Part shown: one piece after another, positions 51,922 to 60,400 of the stretch
Layout: every line of letters begins with the position of its first letter
How positions within the stretch are numbered: the first letter of the stretch is position 1
Origin: Sporosarcina luteola
GTDB lineage: Bacteria; Bacillota; Bacilli; Bacillales_A; Planococcaceae
Assembly (NCBI RefSeq): GCF_023715535.1
Contig: NZ_JAMBOI010000001.1
Coordinates: 620,001 to 684,000, forward strand
Direction of reading: 5' to 3'
DNA: 64,000 bases
Notes under the pieces: model-generated
What the model was told of the DNA's origin: nothing
What the model saw: the letters and a program-made list of their open reading frames with translations, nothing else
Database searches by the model: none
Program-made: the position numbers and the translations under genes

Positions 51922-54129
51922 TTATTTTGTCGGTACGGTCACAGTCACTTTGAACAGATCGCCATCAAGATCGATTTTCATAATTCCACCGTGCATGTCA
52001 ACGATTGATTGCGCGATTGCTAATCCGAGACCCGATCCGTCGGTATGACGCGATGTGTCTGCACGCTTGAAACGTTCGAACAGTTCATCGACATTTTCAC
52101 CAAGCTCATATTTCGTAATGTTTTTCACGACGAATTCTGCAGACTCCCCTGCTTTTTGCAGCGTTACGTACACGCGAGTGCCCGGCAATGAATATTTGAT
52201 GGCATTGACGATCAGGTTATCAAGTACGCGCCACCATCTTTGCCCATCCACGTAGGCGATAAGCATGTCTTCAGGCAGTGCCGTTCGGAAGTCGAGACCG
52301 GAGTTGGCAATCTCTTCAGCATGTTCCGCAAGTGCTTGCTGTAGCAATTGCGTCAAATCGACACGCTGTTTATGTAACTCCAGATTGCCGCTTGCCATTT
52401 TCGACACTTCGAATAAATCCTCGATGAGCGTCTTCAATCGTTGCGATTTTTTATCAAGTATATCGACATATTTCGCGCGTTCTTCTGGTGTAATCGTTTC
52501 ATCCTTCAACAGATCGGTGTACGTGATGATCGAGGTCAACGGCGTCCTGAGATCATGGCTCACATTTGTGATCAATTCCGTTTTTAGCCGCTCGCTTTTC
52601 GCCTGCTCGGTCATGGAAACCCGCACACCTTCACGAAGATTGTTCAGGTTTTTCGCGTGCTCCGCGAGCGGTGAACGGCCTTCAACTTTAATATCTTCAT
52701 TCAAACGTCCTGCTGCCATCTGTTCCGTCGAAATGATGATCCGGTTCAAGTACGCGGAACGCCGGACGAAAATATAGAGGGCAGGAAGGCCAAGAAATAT
52801 GACGCAAAATGTGTAGAGGATGAATAAGGGCCCATCCATAAGACCGACTATGAATCCAATTCCCGCTAAGAAAAATCCGATAAGCAGGATGAACGACTGA
52901 ACGCCGATCGACTTTTTCAAGAACATCTCACGCCATGCTTTAAGGAATTGAAGCGTATAACTGTTTTTTATATCCCTTGCAAATACCCCTTTTTTCTCCC
53001 ATCGTTCCACACTATTCACAAGCTGGAATGCAAGCAAGGCAGTCATGAGGACGCTGCCTAAAAAGATGGTGCCCAGCCAAATAACCCAGCTTTCCAATCT
53101 TTGTTGTGTAAAGAAGTTCAGCAGATTATAGGACTTGCTGTTGATGGATTCTACTAAAATTAGCGCTGACATGAAGAATGCCGCTGCCTTTACATCGATT
53201 TTCACATCAGAACACCAATCAGCAATCGGTGTTCCTGTCACCCATTCCTTCCGAAACTTCATGACCGTTAATAAGGTAATGAGTGCTAGTAAGCCAAGAG
53301 CCCAAAAGGCATACATGCCATATTTTCCTTTGTTGAAATCCTTGTATTGTGCATATAAAGCGCCGCCCTTCTCAAAGGCCGCCTTAGGAACAATGACAAC
53401 ACCTTCAAAGGATTGCACGGAATTTGCCATAGCAGTTATTTCTTCATCAGACACGTGAGCATCTTCATAATATTTAACGTATGTCGTTGTCCACTCCGAA
53501 TAGCGTCCTGGAAATGAACTCACCTTTAAGTAGTGACTATTTGCACTGAAGTTCTTTTTATAACCGGCAGGCTGCGTAATATCACCCTGAGAAAACGTTT
53601 CGCCAGTTTCTACATTCTTCAACTTATAGGCGACATGCAAGGAGTAGGTTTTGTTTTTAATTTCATTCAGATAATTTTCCAAAACTTTCTCTTTCGCCTT
53701 GCGGATTTTCGCCTCTATATGTGCATCTCCCTCAAAATTCTTACGGATATCCTCCAATTTCATATCCCGTTCTTCAATCAGCGTGCTTTGTAATAATTCA
53801 TTTTCAACAACTTTCGCATCCGCGATCCTTTGTGCGTATTGATCATGGATACTGGCAAGTTGGTCTGCCAATGTGCCATAGCGAGTCCGATGCTCTTCAA
53901 TTTCCCTATCTGATACTGTAATTTTCTTCTTTGCCTCTTCTATATTGATCGGGTTTAGCACGGAAGGACCGATCACATCATAAAACTCTTCTAACCGCCA
54001 CTTCATATCTTCCGAATCGGAAAAGTCTTTTCCAATCAATCCCGTTCCCTGTCTTGCAAATGAAAGGCTGGCAAGCAGCACAATTGTAACAAGCGCTGAC
54101 CATATTACTAATAGGGCTTTATTTTTCAT
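51922..54129 (-). CDS. Large multi-spanning sensor histidine kinase
   Basis: 735 aa. An N-terminal membrane anchor, an extracellular coiled region (about 40-280), then five more hydrophobic helices (280-460), HAMP, HisKA with VSHDLRTPLTSIITYTDLL and HATPase with NAIKYSLPG, and a TDGSGLGLAIAQSIVDM G-box. The many helices ahead of HAMP are unusual. It is translated from an ATG that overlaps the TGA of the 59-aa membrane protein. The signal is unknown; VanS-type envelope sensing is only a guess. Confidence 0.88.
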   Translation of the reverse strand: MKNKALLVIWSALVTIVLLASLSFARQGTGLIGKDFSDSEDMKWRLEEFYDVIGPSVLNPINIEEAKKKITVSDREIEEHRTRYGTLADQLASIHDQYAQRIADAKVVENELLQSTLIEERDMKLEDIRKNFEGDAHIEAKIRKAKEKVLENYLNEIKNKTYSLHVAYKLKNVETGETFSQGDITQPAGYKKNFSANSHYLKVSSFPGRYSEWTTTYVKYYEDAHVSDEEITAMANSVQSFEGVVIVPKAAFEKGGALYAQYKDFNKGKYGMYAFWALGLLALITLLTVMKFRKEWVTGTPIADWCSDVKIDVKAAAFFMSALILVESINSKSYNLLNFFTQQRLESWVIWLGTIFLGSVLMTALLAFQLVNSVERWEKKGVFARDIKNSYTLQFLKAWREMFLKKSIGVQSFILLIGFFLAGIGFIVGLMDGPLFILYTFCVIFLGLPALYIFVRRSAYLNRIIISTEQMAAGRLNEDIKVEGRSPLAEHAKNLNNLREGVRVSMTEQAKSERLKTELITNVSHDLRTPLTSIITYTDLLKDETITPEERAKYVDILDKKSQRLKTLIEDLFEVSKMASGNLELHKQRVDLTQLLQQALAEHAEEIANSGLDFRTALPEDMLIAYVDGQRWWRVLDNLIVNAIKYSLPGTRVYVTLQKAGESAEFVVKNITKYELGENVDELFERFKRADTSRHTDGSGLGLAIAQSIVDMHGGIMKIDLDGDLFKVTVTVPTK

Positions 54130-54308
54130 CAGGCTGTGCCTCCTCTAATGATGCGTGAAAAATAGGCGATGGCACGTGTTGATCGTTCCCAACCGTTTTC
54201 GAACATATCGATGATGTAGGGGAAACAATAGCCGATGCTGACGAATGCGATGCAGATGGAGAACACCGAAAATACGACGCCCCAATCACTTTTCGATTTT
54301 GTAGCCAA
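54129..54308 (-). CDS. 59-aa membrane protein between response regulator and kinase
   Basis: TTG start at 54308, 9 bp after AAAGGTGG, within the last codons of the response regulator (23-bp overlap), and ends in a TGA overlapping the kinase ATG (TGATG). It encodes MATKSKSDWG, one membrane segment (VVFSVFSICIAFVSIGYCF) and a C-terminal helix rich in Arg (NGWERSTRAIAYFSRIIRGG). Both couplings and the protein-like composition argue that it is real and expressed with the pair. No family recognised; it is absent from length-filtered ORF lists. Confidence 0.8.
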   Translation of the reverse strand: MATKSKSDWGVVFSVFSICIAFVSIGYCFPYIIDMFENGWERSTRAIAYFSRIIRGGTA

Positions 54309-54978
54309 TTCCCCACACCACCTTTACATATCTCGGATTTTTCGGATCCGCCTCGATTTTCTCGCGTATTTTACGGATGTGGACCGCCACAATATTTTCC
54401 GCATTATACGCTTCTTCATTCCACACTCGCTCGTAAATCTCATTTATGGAAAACACACGCCCCGCGTTTTTCATGAGCAATTCCGTAATCTTATATTCGA
54501 TTGGCGTCAGCTTAACCGGTTTCCCATCAACCGATAACTCTTTCGCGTCCTCATCGAGCGCCAACCCATCAATCTCGATTTTTTTCTGACCATCGTATGT
54601 ACCGAACTGGACATACCGGCGCAGCTGCGACTTGACGCGCGCCATCAGCTCAAGTGGGTGGAACGGCTTCGTCACATAATCATCCGCGCCGACCGACAAT
54701 CCATGGATCTTATCCGAATCCTCCGCCTTTGCACTCAGCATGATGATCGGAATGTTCTGCGCCTCCCGGATTTTGAACGTCGCCGTAATCCCATCCATAT
54801 TGGGCATCATAATGTCGAGGATGAGCAGATGGACGTCATTTATGGTGAGCAGGTCGAGCGCCTCTTTTCCATCCGCTGCTTTCAAAACGTTGTATCCTTC
54901 ATTTTTTAAATAAATTTCAATCCCATCACGGATCTCCTTATCATCATCCGCCACAAGCACTGTAAACTTCGCCATCAT
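54286..54978 (-). CDS. OmpR-family response regulator
   Basis: About 230 aa: receiver with phospho-Asp in LLILDIMMPNMDG, then winged helix (IEYKITELLMKNAGRVFSINEIYE, VVWGIGYKIEK). Starts ATG at 54978 or 54975 after GAGGTGCGG; a GTG further upstream is too close. Upstream member of the operon regulator, 59-aa membrane protein, kinase. Confidence 0.9.
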   Translation of the reverse strand: MMAKFTVLVADDDKEIRDGIEIYLKNEGYNVLKAADGKEALDLLTINDVHLLILDIMMPNMDGITATFKIREAQNIPIIMLSAKAEDSDKIHGLSVGADDYVTKPFHPLELMARVKSQLRRYVQFGTYDGQKKIEIDGLALDEDAKELSVDGKPVKLTPIEYKITELLMKNAGRVFSINEIYERVWNEEAYNAENIVAVHIRKIREKIEADPKNPRYVKVVWGIGYKIEK

Positions 54979-55154
54979 CCGCACCTCGCTTTCCTCTATG
55001 ATACCAATTGTATTGGGTAAATCTTAACATTCGATGAGGGGAATTATGAAGAAATTCTTAAGATGGCGAGTTGAGCGGTGATAAACTCAACGTTGGCTGC
55101 CACAGTTGATGAATTTGCATGGAGTTCGCGGTGGAAAACAACCGAATTGCAACG

Positions 55155-55259
55155 AATCGGTGGTAAAGTGAGGAGAATCGGTGGTATTGCTAGCTGAATC
55201 GGTGATAAAGCTCCCGGAAGCGGTGGTAATCACCCGAGAATCGGTGGTAATCTGTTGTT
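55155..55259 (-). repeat. 21-bp tandem array, AATCGGTGGTAAA (reverse of TTTACCACCGATT), 5 units
   Basis: Units at 55155, 55176, 55197, 55218 and 55239, exactly 21 bp apart, on the opposite strand to the other family members. A further single copy occurs near 55074. It lies between divergent genes (OmpR regulator and the 59-aa hydrophilic ORF). Confidence 0.9.
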
Positions 55260-55309
55260 TGCATGGAAAACGCTTGGAAATTGCCATGAAAATCAATCAA
55301 GTTGCAGCG

Positions 55310-55372
55310 AATCGGTGATAACGTCGGCCAAGTCGGTGATAACAGCTTGTGAATCGGTGATAACACTTAATA
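55310..55372 (-). repeat. 21-bp tandem array, AATCGGTGATAAC, 3 units
   Basis: Units at 55310, 55331 and 55352 in 21-bp register, separated from the previous array by about 50 bp of diverged sequence. Same minus-strand orientation as the previous array. Confidence 0.9.
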
Positions 55373-55460
55373 CTTCGCCTATAACGGTCTACTTTTCTCC
55401 CTCTTGTTATAATCCACCCCAAAAAGTCCATGCTTCCCATATACCGGGAGGTGAATTGAC

Positions 55461-55640
55461 TTGGCAAAAGAAAAGAAAATCAAAAAAGGCAATACATTGG
55501 ATCGAGAGGAATTCGGGTATGGCTTTGACATCAGTCCCGATGATATGGGTGTGATCGGGAAGAATGACAACGTGAAAAATAAAAACAACAAGACAGATGA
55601 AGATAAGTCCGACCAAAAGCGGCCACCGACCAATTGGTAA
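55461..55640 (+). CDS. 59-aa hydrophilic protein of unknown function
   Basis: TTG start at 55461 with GGGAGGTGA seven bases upstream. The predicted protein begins MAKEKKIKKGNTLDREEFGY, contains GFDISPDDMGVIGKND and ends DEDKSDQKRPPTNW. Charged, no membrane segment, likely partly disordered. It is the only frame here with protein-like content; overlapping frames read as random. No family recognised. Confidence 0.6.
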   Translation: MAKEKKIKKGNTLDREEFGYGFDISPDDMGVIGKNDNVKNKNNKTDEDKSDQKRPPTNW

Positions 55641-55694
55641 TTGCTATTGATTTATTCGAGTAAAATGACTATAATCATTCCAACTACATCTTAC

Positions 55695-55980
55695 TAAAGG
55701 CAATGAGAGGGAAAAGTAAAAAGAGGATGTCGCCTAGAGAGCTTCTGACGGTGGAAATGAAGCGGACAAATCTTTTGAACATGATCCTTGAGCCGCGCAC
55801 TGAACGTCTTCGGACTAGTAGGATGCGACGAGTTGGCACTTGTTATCCTTGCCAGAGTATAACGCTTTTTCAGCGCGTACTTTTGGAGGCAATCAGTGTA
55901 AACTGGTTGCGAAGTAAGGTGGTACCACGGATTACAGACCCCGTCCTTATCGGTTTTTATCGATAGGGGCGGGGTTTTTT
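55695..55980 (+). ncRNA. T-box leader of metG (methionine-specific)
   Basis: A full T-box leader: AGAGAGCTTC and GGTGGAAATGAAG (stem I distal loop), specifier region GAACATGATCCTTGAG with ATG at 55781-55783 as specifier codon, antiterminator AAGGTGGTACCACG at 55916-55929, and the terminator ACCCCGTCCTTATCG/CGATAGGGGCGGGGT followed by TTTTTT at 55938-55980. Uncharged tRNA-Met should bind and prevent termination, raising methionyl-tRNA synthetase. Confidence 0.92.
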
Positions 55981-56006
55981 CATTTTATTTGAAGGAGGAA
56001 GATACG

Positions 56007-57653
56007 ATGAGTGTTTTTATCGGAGGGGCTTGGCCGTACGCGAATGGGTCGTTGCATCTGGGACATATCGCTGCGCTGCTGCCGGGGGATATTTTGGCGA
56101 GGTATTACCGGTTGAAAGGCGAGAAGGTTCTTTATGCTTCAGGAAGTGATTGCAACGGGACTCCTATTTCAATTCGGGCAAATGCCGAAGGAGTGTCTGT
56201 TAAGGAAATTGCAGACCGTTATCATACGGAGTTTATCGTTTGTTTTTCAAGATTGGGATTCTCGTATGACATATACACGCGGACAGACGGAAGATTTCAT
56301 CATCAAGTTGTCCGCAATGTATTTTTAACGTTACTGGACCGCGGTTTCATTTTCAAAAAAGAAGTCGAACAGACGTATTGCGAGGTCGACGAGCGTTTCC
56401 TTCCAGATCGATTTGTCGAAGGCATTTGCCCTCACTGCGGAAGTCGTGCACGAGGCGATCAGTGCGACAATTGCGGCTCGATTTTAGATCCGCTTGATTT
56501 GACGGAGCGCACGTGCAAGCTTTGCGGGAACGAACCGACCGTGCGGAAGACGGAGCATTTTTATTTCAAATTAAGTTCTTTTCAAGATGAACTTGAGAAG
56601 TATGTCGGCGGAGCGAAAACTGAAGGAAGATGGCGGGCAAATGCGATTCACCAATCTGAGCGCTATTTACGGGAAGGTCTCCGTGATCGGGCTGCTTCAC
56701 GGGATTTGGCGAACGGTGTCGGCATTCCTGTCAGAGGCTATGAGGATAAAAAAGTGTATGTATGGATCGAGGCGGTGACGGGCTATTATTCCGCGAGCCA
56801 GGAATGGGCGGCTTTGAACCGCGTGGATTTCGAGGAGTTTTGGAACGAAGAAACGGTCTCCTACTATGTGCATGGCAAAGACAACATCCCCTTCCATACA
56901 ATCATTTGGCCAGCTATTCTAATGGGAATTGGCAAGGAGAATGCATTGCCGACCCATGTCATTTCCAATGAATATTTGACATTGGAGAAGCGAAAATTGT
57001 CGACGAGCCAAAACTGGGCGGTATGGGTGCCGGATATTTTGGAACGTTATCATCCGGATTCGGTAAGGTACTTTTTGACGGCGAACGCTCCGGAAGGCAG
57101 GGATGCAGATTTTTCATGGCGCGAGTTCATCTATAGCCATAACTCGGAGCTTTTGGGGGCGTACGGAAATTTCGTAAACAGGACATTGAAGTTTATTGAG
57201 AAATCGTATGCCGGGGTTGTGCCGGTTGCGGAGATTAATTTGGAAATAAAGGAATTAGTTATGGGGCTTTATTCCAAAGTCGGCGAACGAATTGAAGAAG
57301 GACACTTTAAAGAAGCGATCGAAACGATTTTTGAGTTCATTCGCCGGGCTAATAAATACTTCGATGATGAAAAACCTTGGATACAGATCAAGGATGACGA
57401 AGCAGGATGTAGGCGAACAATGGCTACATGCGTATATGTCATCGCAAACTTGGCACAGCTTCTCTCCCCTTTCCTGCCGTTTTCGAGTGAGGACGTGCAA
57501 GCGATGCTGAGACTGCGGAAGCCTGAATGGAAGGAAATCGAAATTGGTAAACTGACATTGACACATGTCAAACCACTGTTTGAACGGATTGAAGTCGAGC
57601 AGATTGACGTGGAATTGGAACGATTGAGGGAGAAATCGATAGGGGTGCAATGA
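56007..57653 (+). CDS. metG: Methionyl-tRNA synthetase (T-box controlled, no C-terminal tRNA-binding domain)
   Basis: 548 aa class I synthetase. ATP motif HLGH at residues 17-20, KMSKS-type loop KRKLSTS near 330, and Cys-rich zinc insertion [16 protein letters not shown] plus CKLCG (a second partial knuckle). Length ends at the anticodon-binding domain without the C-terminal EMAP/OB dimer domain that the main Bacillus MetS carries. A T-box leads it. This profile fits an auxiliary or MetRS2-like enzyme, but whether it is the only MetRS of the genome is not visible here. AGGAGGAAG precedes ATG 56007. Confidence 0.9.
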   Translation: MSVFIGGAWPYANGSLHLGHIAALLPGDILARYYRLKGEKVLYASGSDCNGTPISIRANAEGVSVKEIADRYHTEFIVCFSRLGFSYDIYTRTDGRFHHQVVRNVFLTLLDRGFIFKKEVEQTYCEVDERFLPDRFVEGICPHCGSRARGDQCDNCGSILDPLDLTERTCKLCGNEPTVRKTEHFYFKLSSFQDELEKYVGGAKTEGRWRANAIHQSERYLREGLRDRAASRDLANGVGIPVRGYEDKKVYVWIEAVTGYYSASQEWAALNRVDFEEFWNEETVSYYVHGKDNIPFHTIIWPAILMGIGKENALPTHVISNEYLTLEKRKLSTSQNWAVWVPDILERYHPDSVRYFLTANAPEGRDADFSWREFIYSHNSELLGAYGNFVNRTLKFIEKSYAGVVPVAEINLEIKELVMGLYSKVGERIEEGHFKEAIETIFEFIRRANKYFDDEKPWIQIKDDEAGCRRTMATCVYVIANLAQLLSPFLPFSSEDVQAMLRLRKPEWKEIEIGKLTLTHVKPLFERIEVEQIDVELERLREKSIGVQ

Positions 57654-57659
57654 ATTCCG

Positions 57660-57688
57660 ACCTTCTCATAGTTTGAGAAGGTTTTTTC
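57660..57688 (+). terminator. Terminator of metG
   Basis: Stem ACCTTCTCA/TGAGAAGGT, loop TAGTT, then TTTTT, directly after the metG stop. Confidence 0.88.
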
Positions 57689-57714
57689 ATTGAAAATGGA
57701 AGGTAATTATAAGC

Positions 57715-57795
57715 ATTCGGTGATAAACATGGTCAATTCGGTGATAACTGGACGAGAATCGGTGATAAACTTTCATATCGGTGGTAAACCCCTTC
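57715..57795 (-). repeat. 21-bp tandem array, ATTCGGTGATAAA family (4 units)
   Basis: Units at 57715, 57736, 57757 and 57776 in 21/21/19-20 bp register. Same family (reverse orientation) as the arrays at 10423, 17963, 21872 and 33372. Sits just past the metG terminator. Confidence 0.88.
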
Positions 57796-57873
57796 CCCTA
57801 AATATTTGATGCAATCCCACCCTCAATTTGAGACAATATACAGACAAATAAAAAGGTTGGAAGGGGGATGGCT

Positions 57874-58731
57874 GTGAAAGAACGTTATTTTTGGACGGCG
57901 CTCGGACTTATCGCGATCAGTTGGATTGCGAATTCATTATACGCACAGTCCAAGCAATTGGAGGAGCCTATTTTTCTGGATCATTATATTGAAACGACGA
58001 CGGATGAACATGACCATAACTATGTCATCTTTTACTATTTAGCAAATAAACACGATTACTCTACTATCAATTATATAAGATTCGGTGATGTCGAAGGCTT
58101 TCCGCAAGGTGACTATTTCTATGCAGGAACCACCGGCCCCCATGCAATTGACACATATAATCATCAAGAATTAAGAAGCATAACAGTCGCATTAAGGTCA
58201 TTCAATGATAAAAAAGATGCACAATCATTCAACGAAATGCAAGTATTCTATTCAGACGGCAGATCATCAACCGCGTCCATCGGGGAAGTGATCATCTATC
58301 CAAAAAGGGACTATGGGAATGACGATGCTAGAGCGTTGGAACAACCATCTAGCGGAAGCAGCAATGACGGTTCGAGTTGGGATACATTCCGAGCAACCGA
58401 GCCGTTGGCAATCGAGAAGATCGACTTCCCTTTCAATGAACCGATTGAGGAACGGTTCAACTTCACGATTAGCGGCAAACAAACGGAGCAACCGTTGAAT
58501 TCCCTAGAGCTTCCGATTCGGTTAGAGAAGGATAAATCTGTGACTTTGAAAATGAACTTAAAAGAAAAAAGTTTTGTGAACCCTTTCGCATTCGCCATCC
58601 GTATATCCGGAACAACGGAGAAGGGAAGTCCTTTCACGAACTATGCCCATTACAATTCGTTTCCGTATTTAACACAGGAAGACGTGAATCGAATTATTGA
58701 GGAAAAGACGGGGAGGGGACCGGATGAATAA
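57874..58731 (+). CDS. Membrane-anchored or secreted protein of unknown function
   Basis: About 285 aa from GTG 57874 (an ATG at 57868 touches GGAAGGGGG). One N-terminal hydrophobic segment (WTALGLIAISWIANSLYA), possibly an uncleaved anchor. The rest is beta-rich and extracellular, with VIFYYLANKHDYSTINYIRFG and a C-terminal LKEKSFVNPFAFAIRISG. Its stop lies inside the ATG of the next gene, so the two are coupled. No family recognised. Confidence 0.6.
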   Translation: MKERYFWTALGLIAISWIANSLYAQSKQLEEPIFLDHYIETTTDEHDHNYVIFYYLANKHDYSTINYIRFGDVEGFPQGDYFYAGTTGPHAIDTYNHQELRSITVALRSFNDKKDAQSFNEMQVFYSDGRSSTASIGEVIIYPKRDYGNDDARALEQPSSGSSNDGSSWDTFRATEPLAIEKIDFPFNEPIEERFNFTISGKQTEQPLNSLELPIRLEKDKSVTLKMNLKEKSFVNPFAFAIRISGTTEKGSPFTNYAHYNSFPYLTQEDVNRIIEEKTGRGPDE

Positions 58732-59284
58732 AGCGTTGCGGCAAATCTTCTGGGGGTATGTATTCATCTTTTTCCGAATTCATATCGGCTTCGATGTATT
58801 AGCGGATCCAATCGGTTATTTCCTGATTTTATCGGGATGCTCCAAGCTCGTTGAGGCATATCCAGTAGCTAAAAAAGCAATGATTGTCGCGATGATCGGT
58901 GCTATCGTTTCGCTTCCTTCCGTCTTCGTGAACCTTTCGGAAATACCTCTTACATTTGGTTGGTCGACTTACTCCAGCTTTCTATTAGTCCTCAAAATGG
59001 TTATGGGCTATTACTTGTTCATTGTGTTGAAAGATGTAACGAAAGTGTTTGGCGGCCGAGCGTTGCATCAAAGAATAGAAAACACGTTCAAATTCTACGT
59101 GGCGATCCATCTTTTCGCATTGGCAATACAATCCTTTTTCATGAATGTACCGGAAGACGGATGGGCCGCTCTTTCATTACTTTCATTAATCGGCGTGCTT
59201 GTGATTGATATTCTGTTTCTACTATTGATCGGTGCCATCCGGCGTGTCAGCCCGGAACAACTTCGGGTAGATACGTTCATTTGA
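58724..59284 (+). CDS. Integral membrane protein, unknown function
   Basis: 186 aa. ATG 58724 overlaps the preceding stop by 8 bp, with GGGGAGGGG just before. About five membrane helices (IFWGYVFIFFRIHIGFDV, AMIVAMIGAIVSLPSVF, FLLVLKMVMGYYLFIVL, FYVAIHLFALAIQSFF, LIGVLVIDILFLLLIGAI). Likely acts with the preceding anchored protein. No family recognised. Confidence 0.6.
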   Translation: MNKALRQIFWGYVFIFFRIHIGFDVLADPIGYFLILSGCSKLVEAYPVAKKAMIVAMIGAIVSLPSVFVNLSEIPLTFGWSTYSSFLLVLKMVMGYYLFIVLKDVTKVFGGRALHQRIENTFKFYVAIHLFALAIQSFFMNVPEDGWAALSLLSLIGVLVIDILFLLLIGAIRRVSPEQLRVDTFI

Positions 59285-59327
59285 AGCTAATTTCCCGCAT
59301 AAAGTATGAATCAGAGGGGGTTATCAT

Positions 59328-60218
59328 TTGTTCAAAAACGATTCTAACCAAATTCGCGCTGGATGGCTCATCTTTTTGGCGTTCTTCGCGATGTTCATTA
59401 CGCAGCAAATTTTTGCAATTCCGGGAGGAGTCCTGCTGGCGATTGCTGATTTCCCGTTTCAAGATGGAAATTACGATATGGACTTCCAAGCAGCATTCGA
59501 CAGGCACCCGTGGATCTTCTTATTAACCCAAGGCGGCGGGACAGTCGGCGGAATGCTCTCTACTGTTTTGTTATGGCGTTTTGTAAATAAAGGGACGTTG
59601 AAAGAGTTGGGATTCAGGGGTTCGTTGAAAGATTTAGGGTTCGGCCTCTTGCTCGGAGCAGTGTCGATCGCCATCATTTTCTTTGTTCTATTGGCTTCCG
59701 GTAATGTGGCGTTGCTCAATTCATTCACGAAACCTGAGTTCACTGTGTACTCATTGTCATTTCTGGTACTTTTCATTCTTGTCGGATTTTTTGAAGAGAT
59801 GTTTTTCAGAGGATATGTCATGTCCACACTGGAACGACGCGGGAATCCAAAATGGCTCGTCTATGTCGCCTCCGCTGTTGTGTTCAGTTTGGCACACGGC
59901 ACCAATCCGAATGTCAGCGTATTGGGCTTGATCAATATCGCATTGGTCGGCGTTTTATTCGCCTATATGTTTGATGCAACGAAGAGCTTGTGGCTTCCAA
60001 TCGGCTATCATATTACGTGGAACTACTTTCAAGGGAATGTTTTCGGATTTGCGGTGAGCGGAACGACCCCACACGGAATCTATAACGTCTCGGTGGAAGA
60101 AGGAAATGCATGGCTGACCGGCGGAGCGTTTGGATTGGAAGGCGGCTTATTAGCGACGTTGTTAATTATTCTAGGATTTTTTGCAACGAGAGTGTATGTG
60201 AGGATGAAGGCGAAGTAA
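59328..60218 (+). CDS. CPBP-family intramembrane protease
   Basis: 296 aa, seven or so helices. Motif 1 FFEEMFFRGYVMST, motif 2 FSLAHGTNPNVS and motif 3 YHITWNYFQGNVFG are complete. TTG start after AGAGGGGG. Second CPBP protease in the window; substrate unknown. Confidence 0.85.
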   Translation: MFKNDSNQIRAGWLIFLAFFAMFITQQIFAIPGGVLLAIADFPFQDGNYDMDFQAAFDRHPWIFLLTQGGGTVGGMLSTVLLWRFVNKGTLKELGFRGSLKDLGFGLLLGAVSIAIIFFVLLASGNVALLNSFTKPEFTVYSLSFLVLFILVGFFEEMFFRGYVMSTLERRGNPKWLVYVASAVVFSLAHGTNPNVSVLGLINIALVGVLFAYMFDATKSLWLPIGYHITWNYFQGNVFGFAVSGTTPHGIYNVSVEEGNAWLTGGAFGLEGGLLATLLIILGFFATRVYVRMKAK

Positions 60219-60222
60219 AGCG

Positions 60223-60352
60223 GTTATGCGTCTTTGCTGCGATTTATGCGTGATTTTTGGAGTTTATGCGCGATTTTGCGGATTTATGAGCGATTTTAGC
60301 GATTTATGAGCTTTTGAGGCATTTTATGCGTGTTTGGAATGGCTTATGTGTG
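60223..60352 (+). repeat. 20-bp tandem array, TTTATGCGCGATTT family (7 units)
   Basis: Seven units at 60223, 60243, 60263, 60283, 60303, 60323 and 60343, strictly 20 bp apart, core TTTATG(C/A)G(C/T)GATTT. It lies between the CPBP gene stop and the terminator of the converging EamA gene. Confidence 0.9.
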
Positions 60353-60367
60353 AATGAAACCTTGTTT

Positions 60368-60400
60368 GAGGCTGCCTAGCTTATGGCAGCCTCTTCTTTT
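60368..60400 (+). terminator. Terminator after the CPBP gene
   Basis: Stem GAGGCTGCC/GGCAGCCTC, then TTCTTTTC on the plus strand. It overlaps the stop codon of the convergent EamA gene. Confidence 0.75.

Noticed and set aside
54119..54316. 65-aa minus-strand ORF starting at 54316
   Set aside because: Its peptide is Ser/Pro-rich and random-looking; the neighbouring frame has a TM protein with coupling to both flanking genes and fits better.
10423..60352. CRISPR array
   Set aside because: Units are only 20-21 bp with 7-8 bp variable parts, cores vary within an array, and no cas genes are present.
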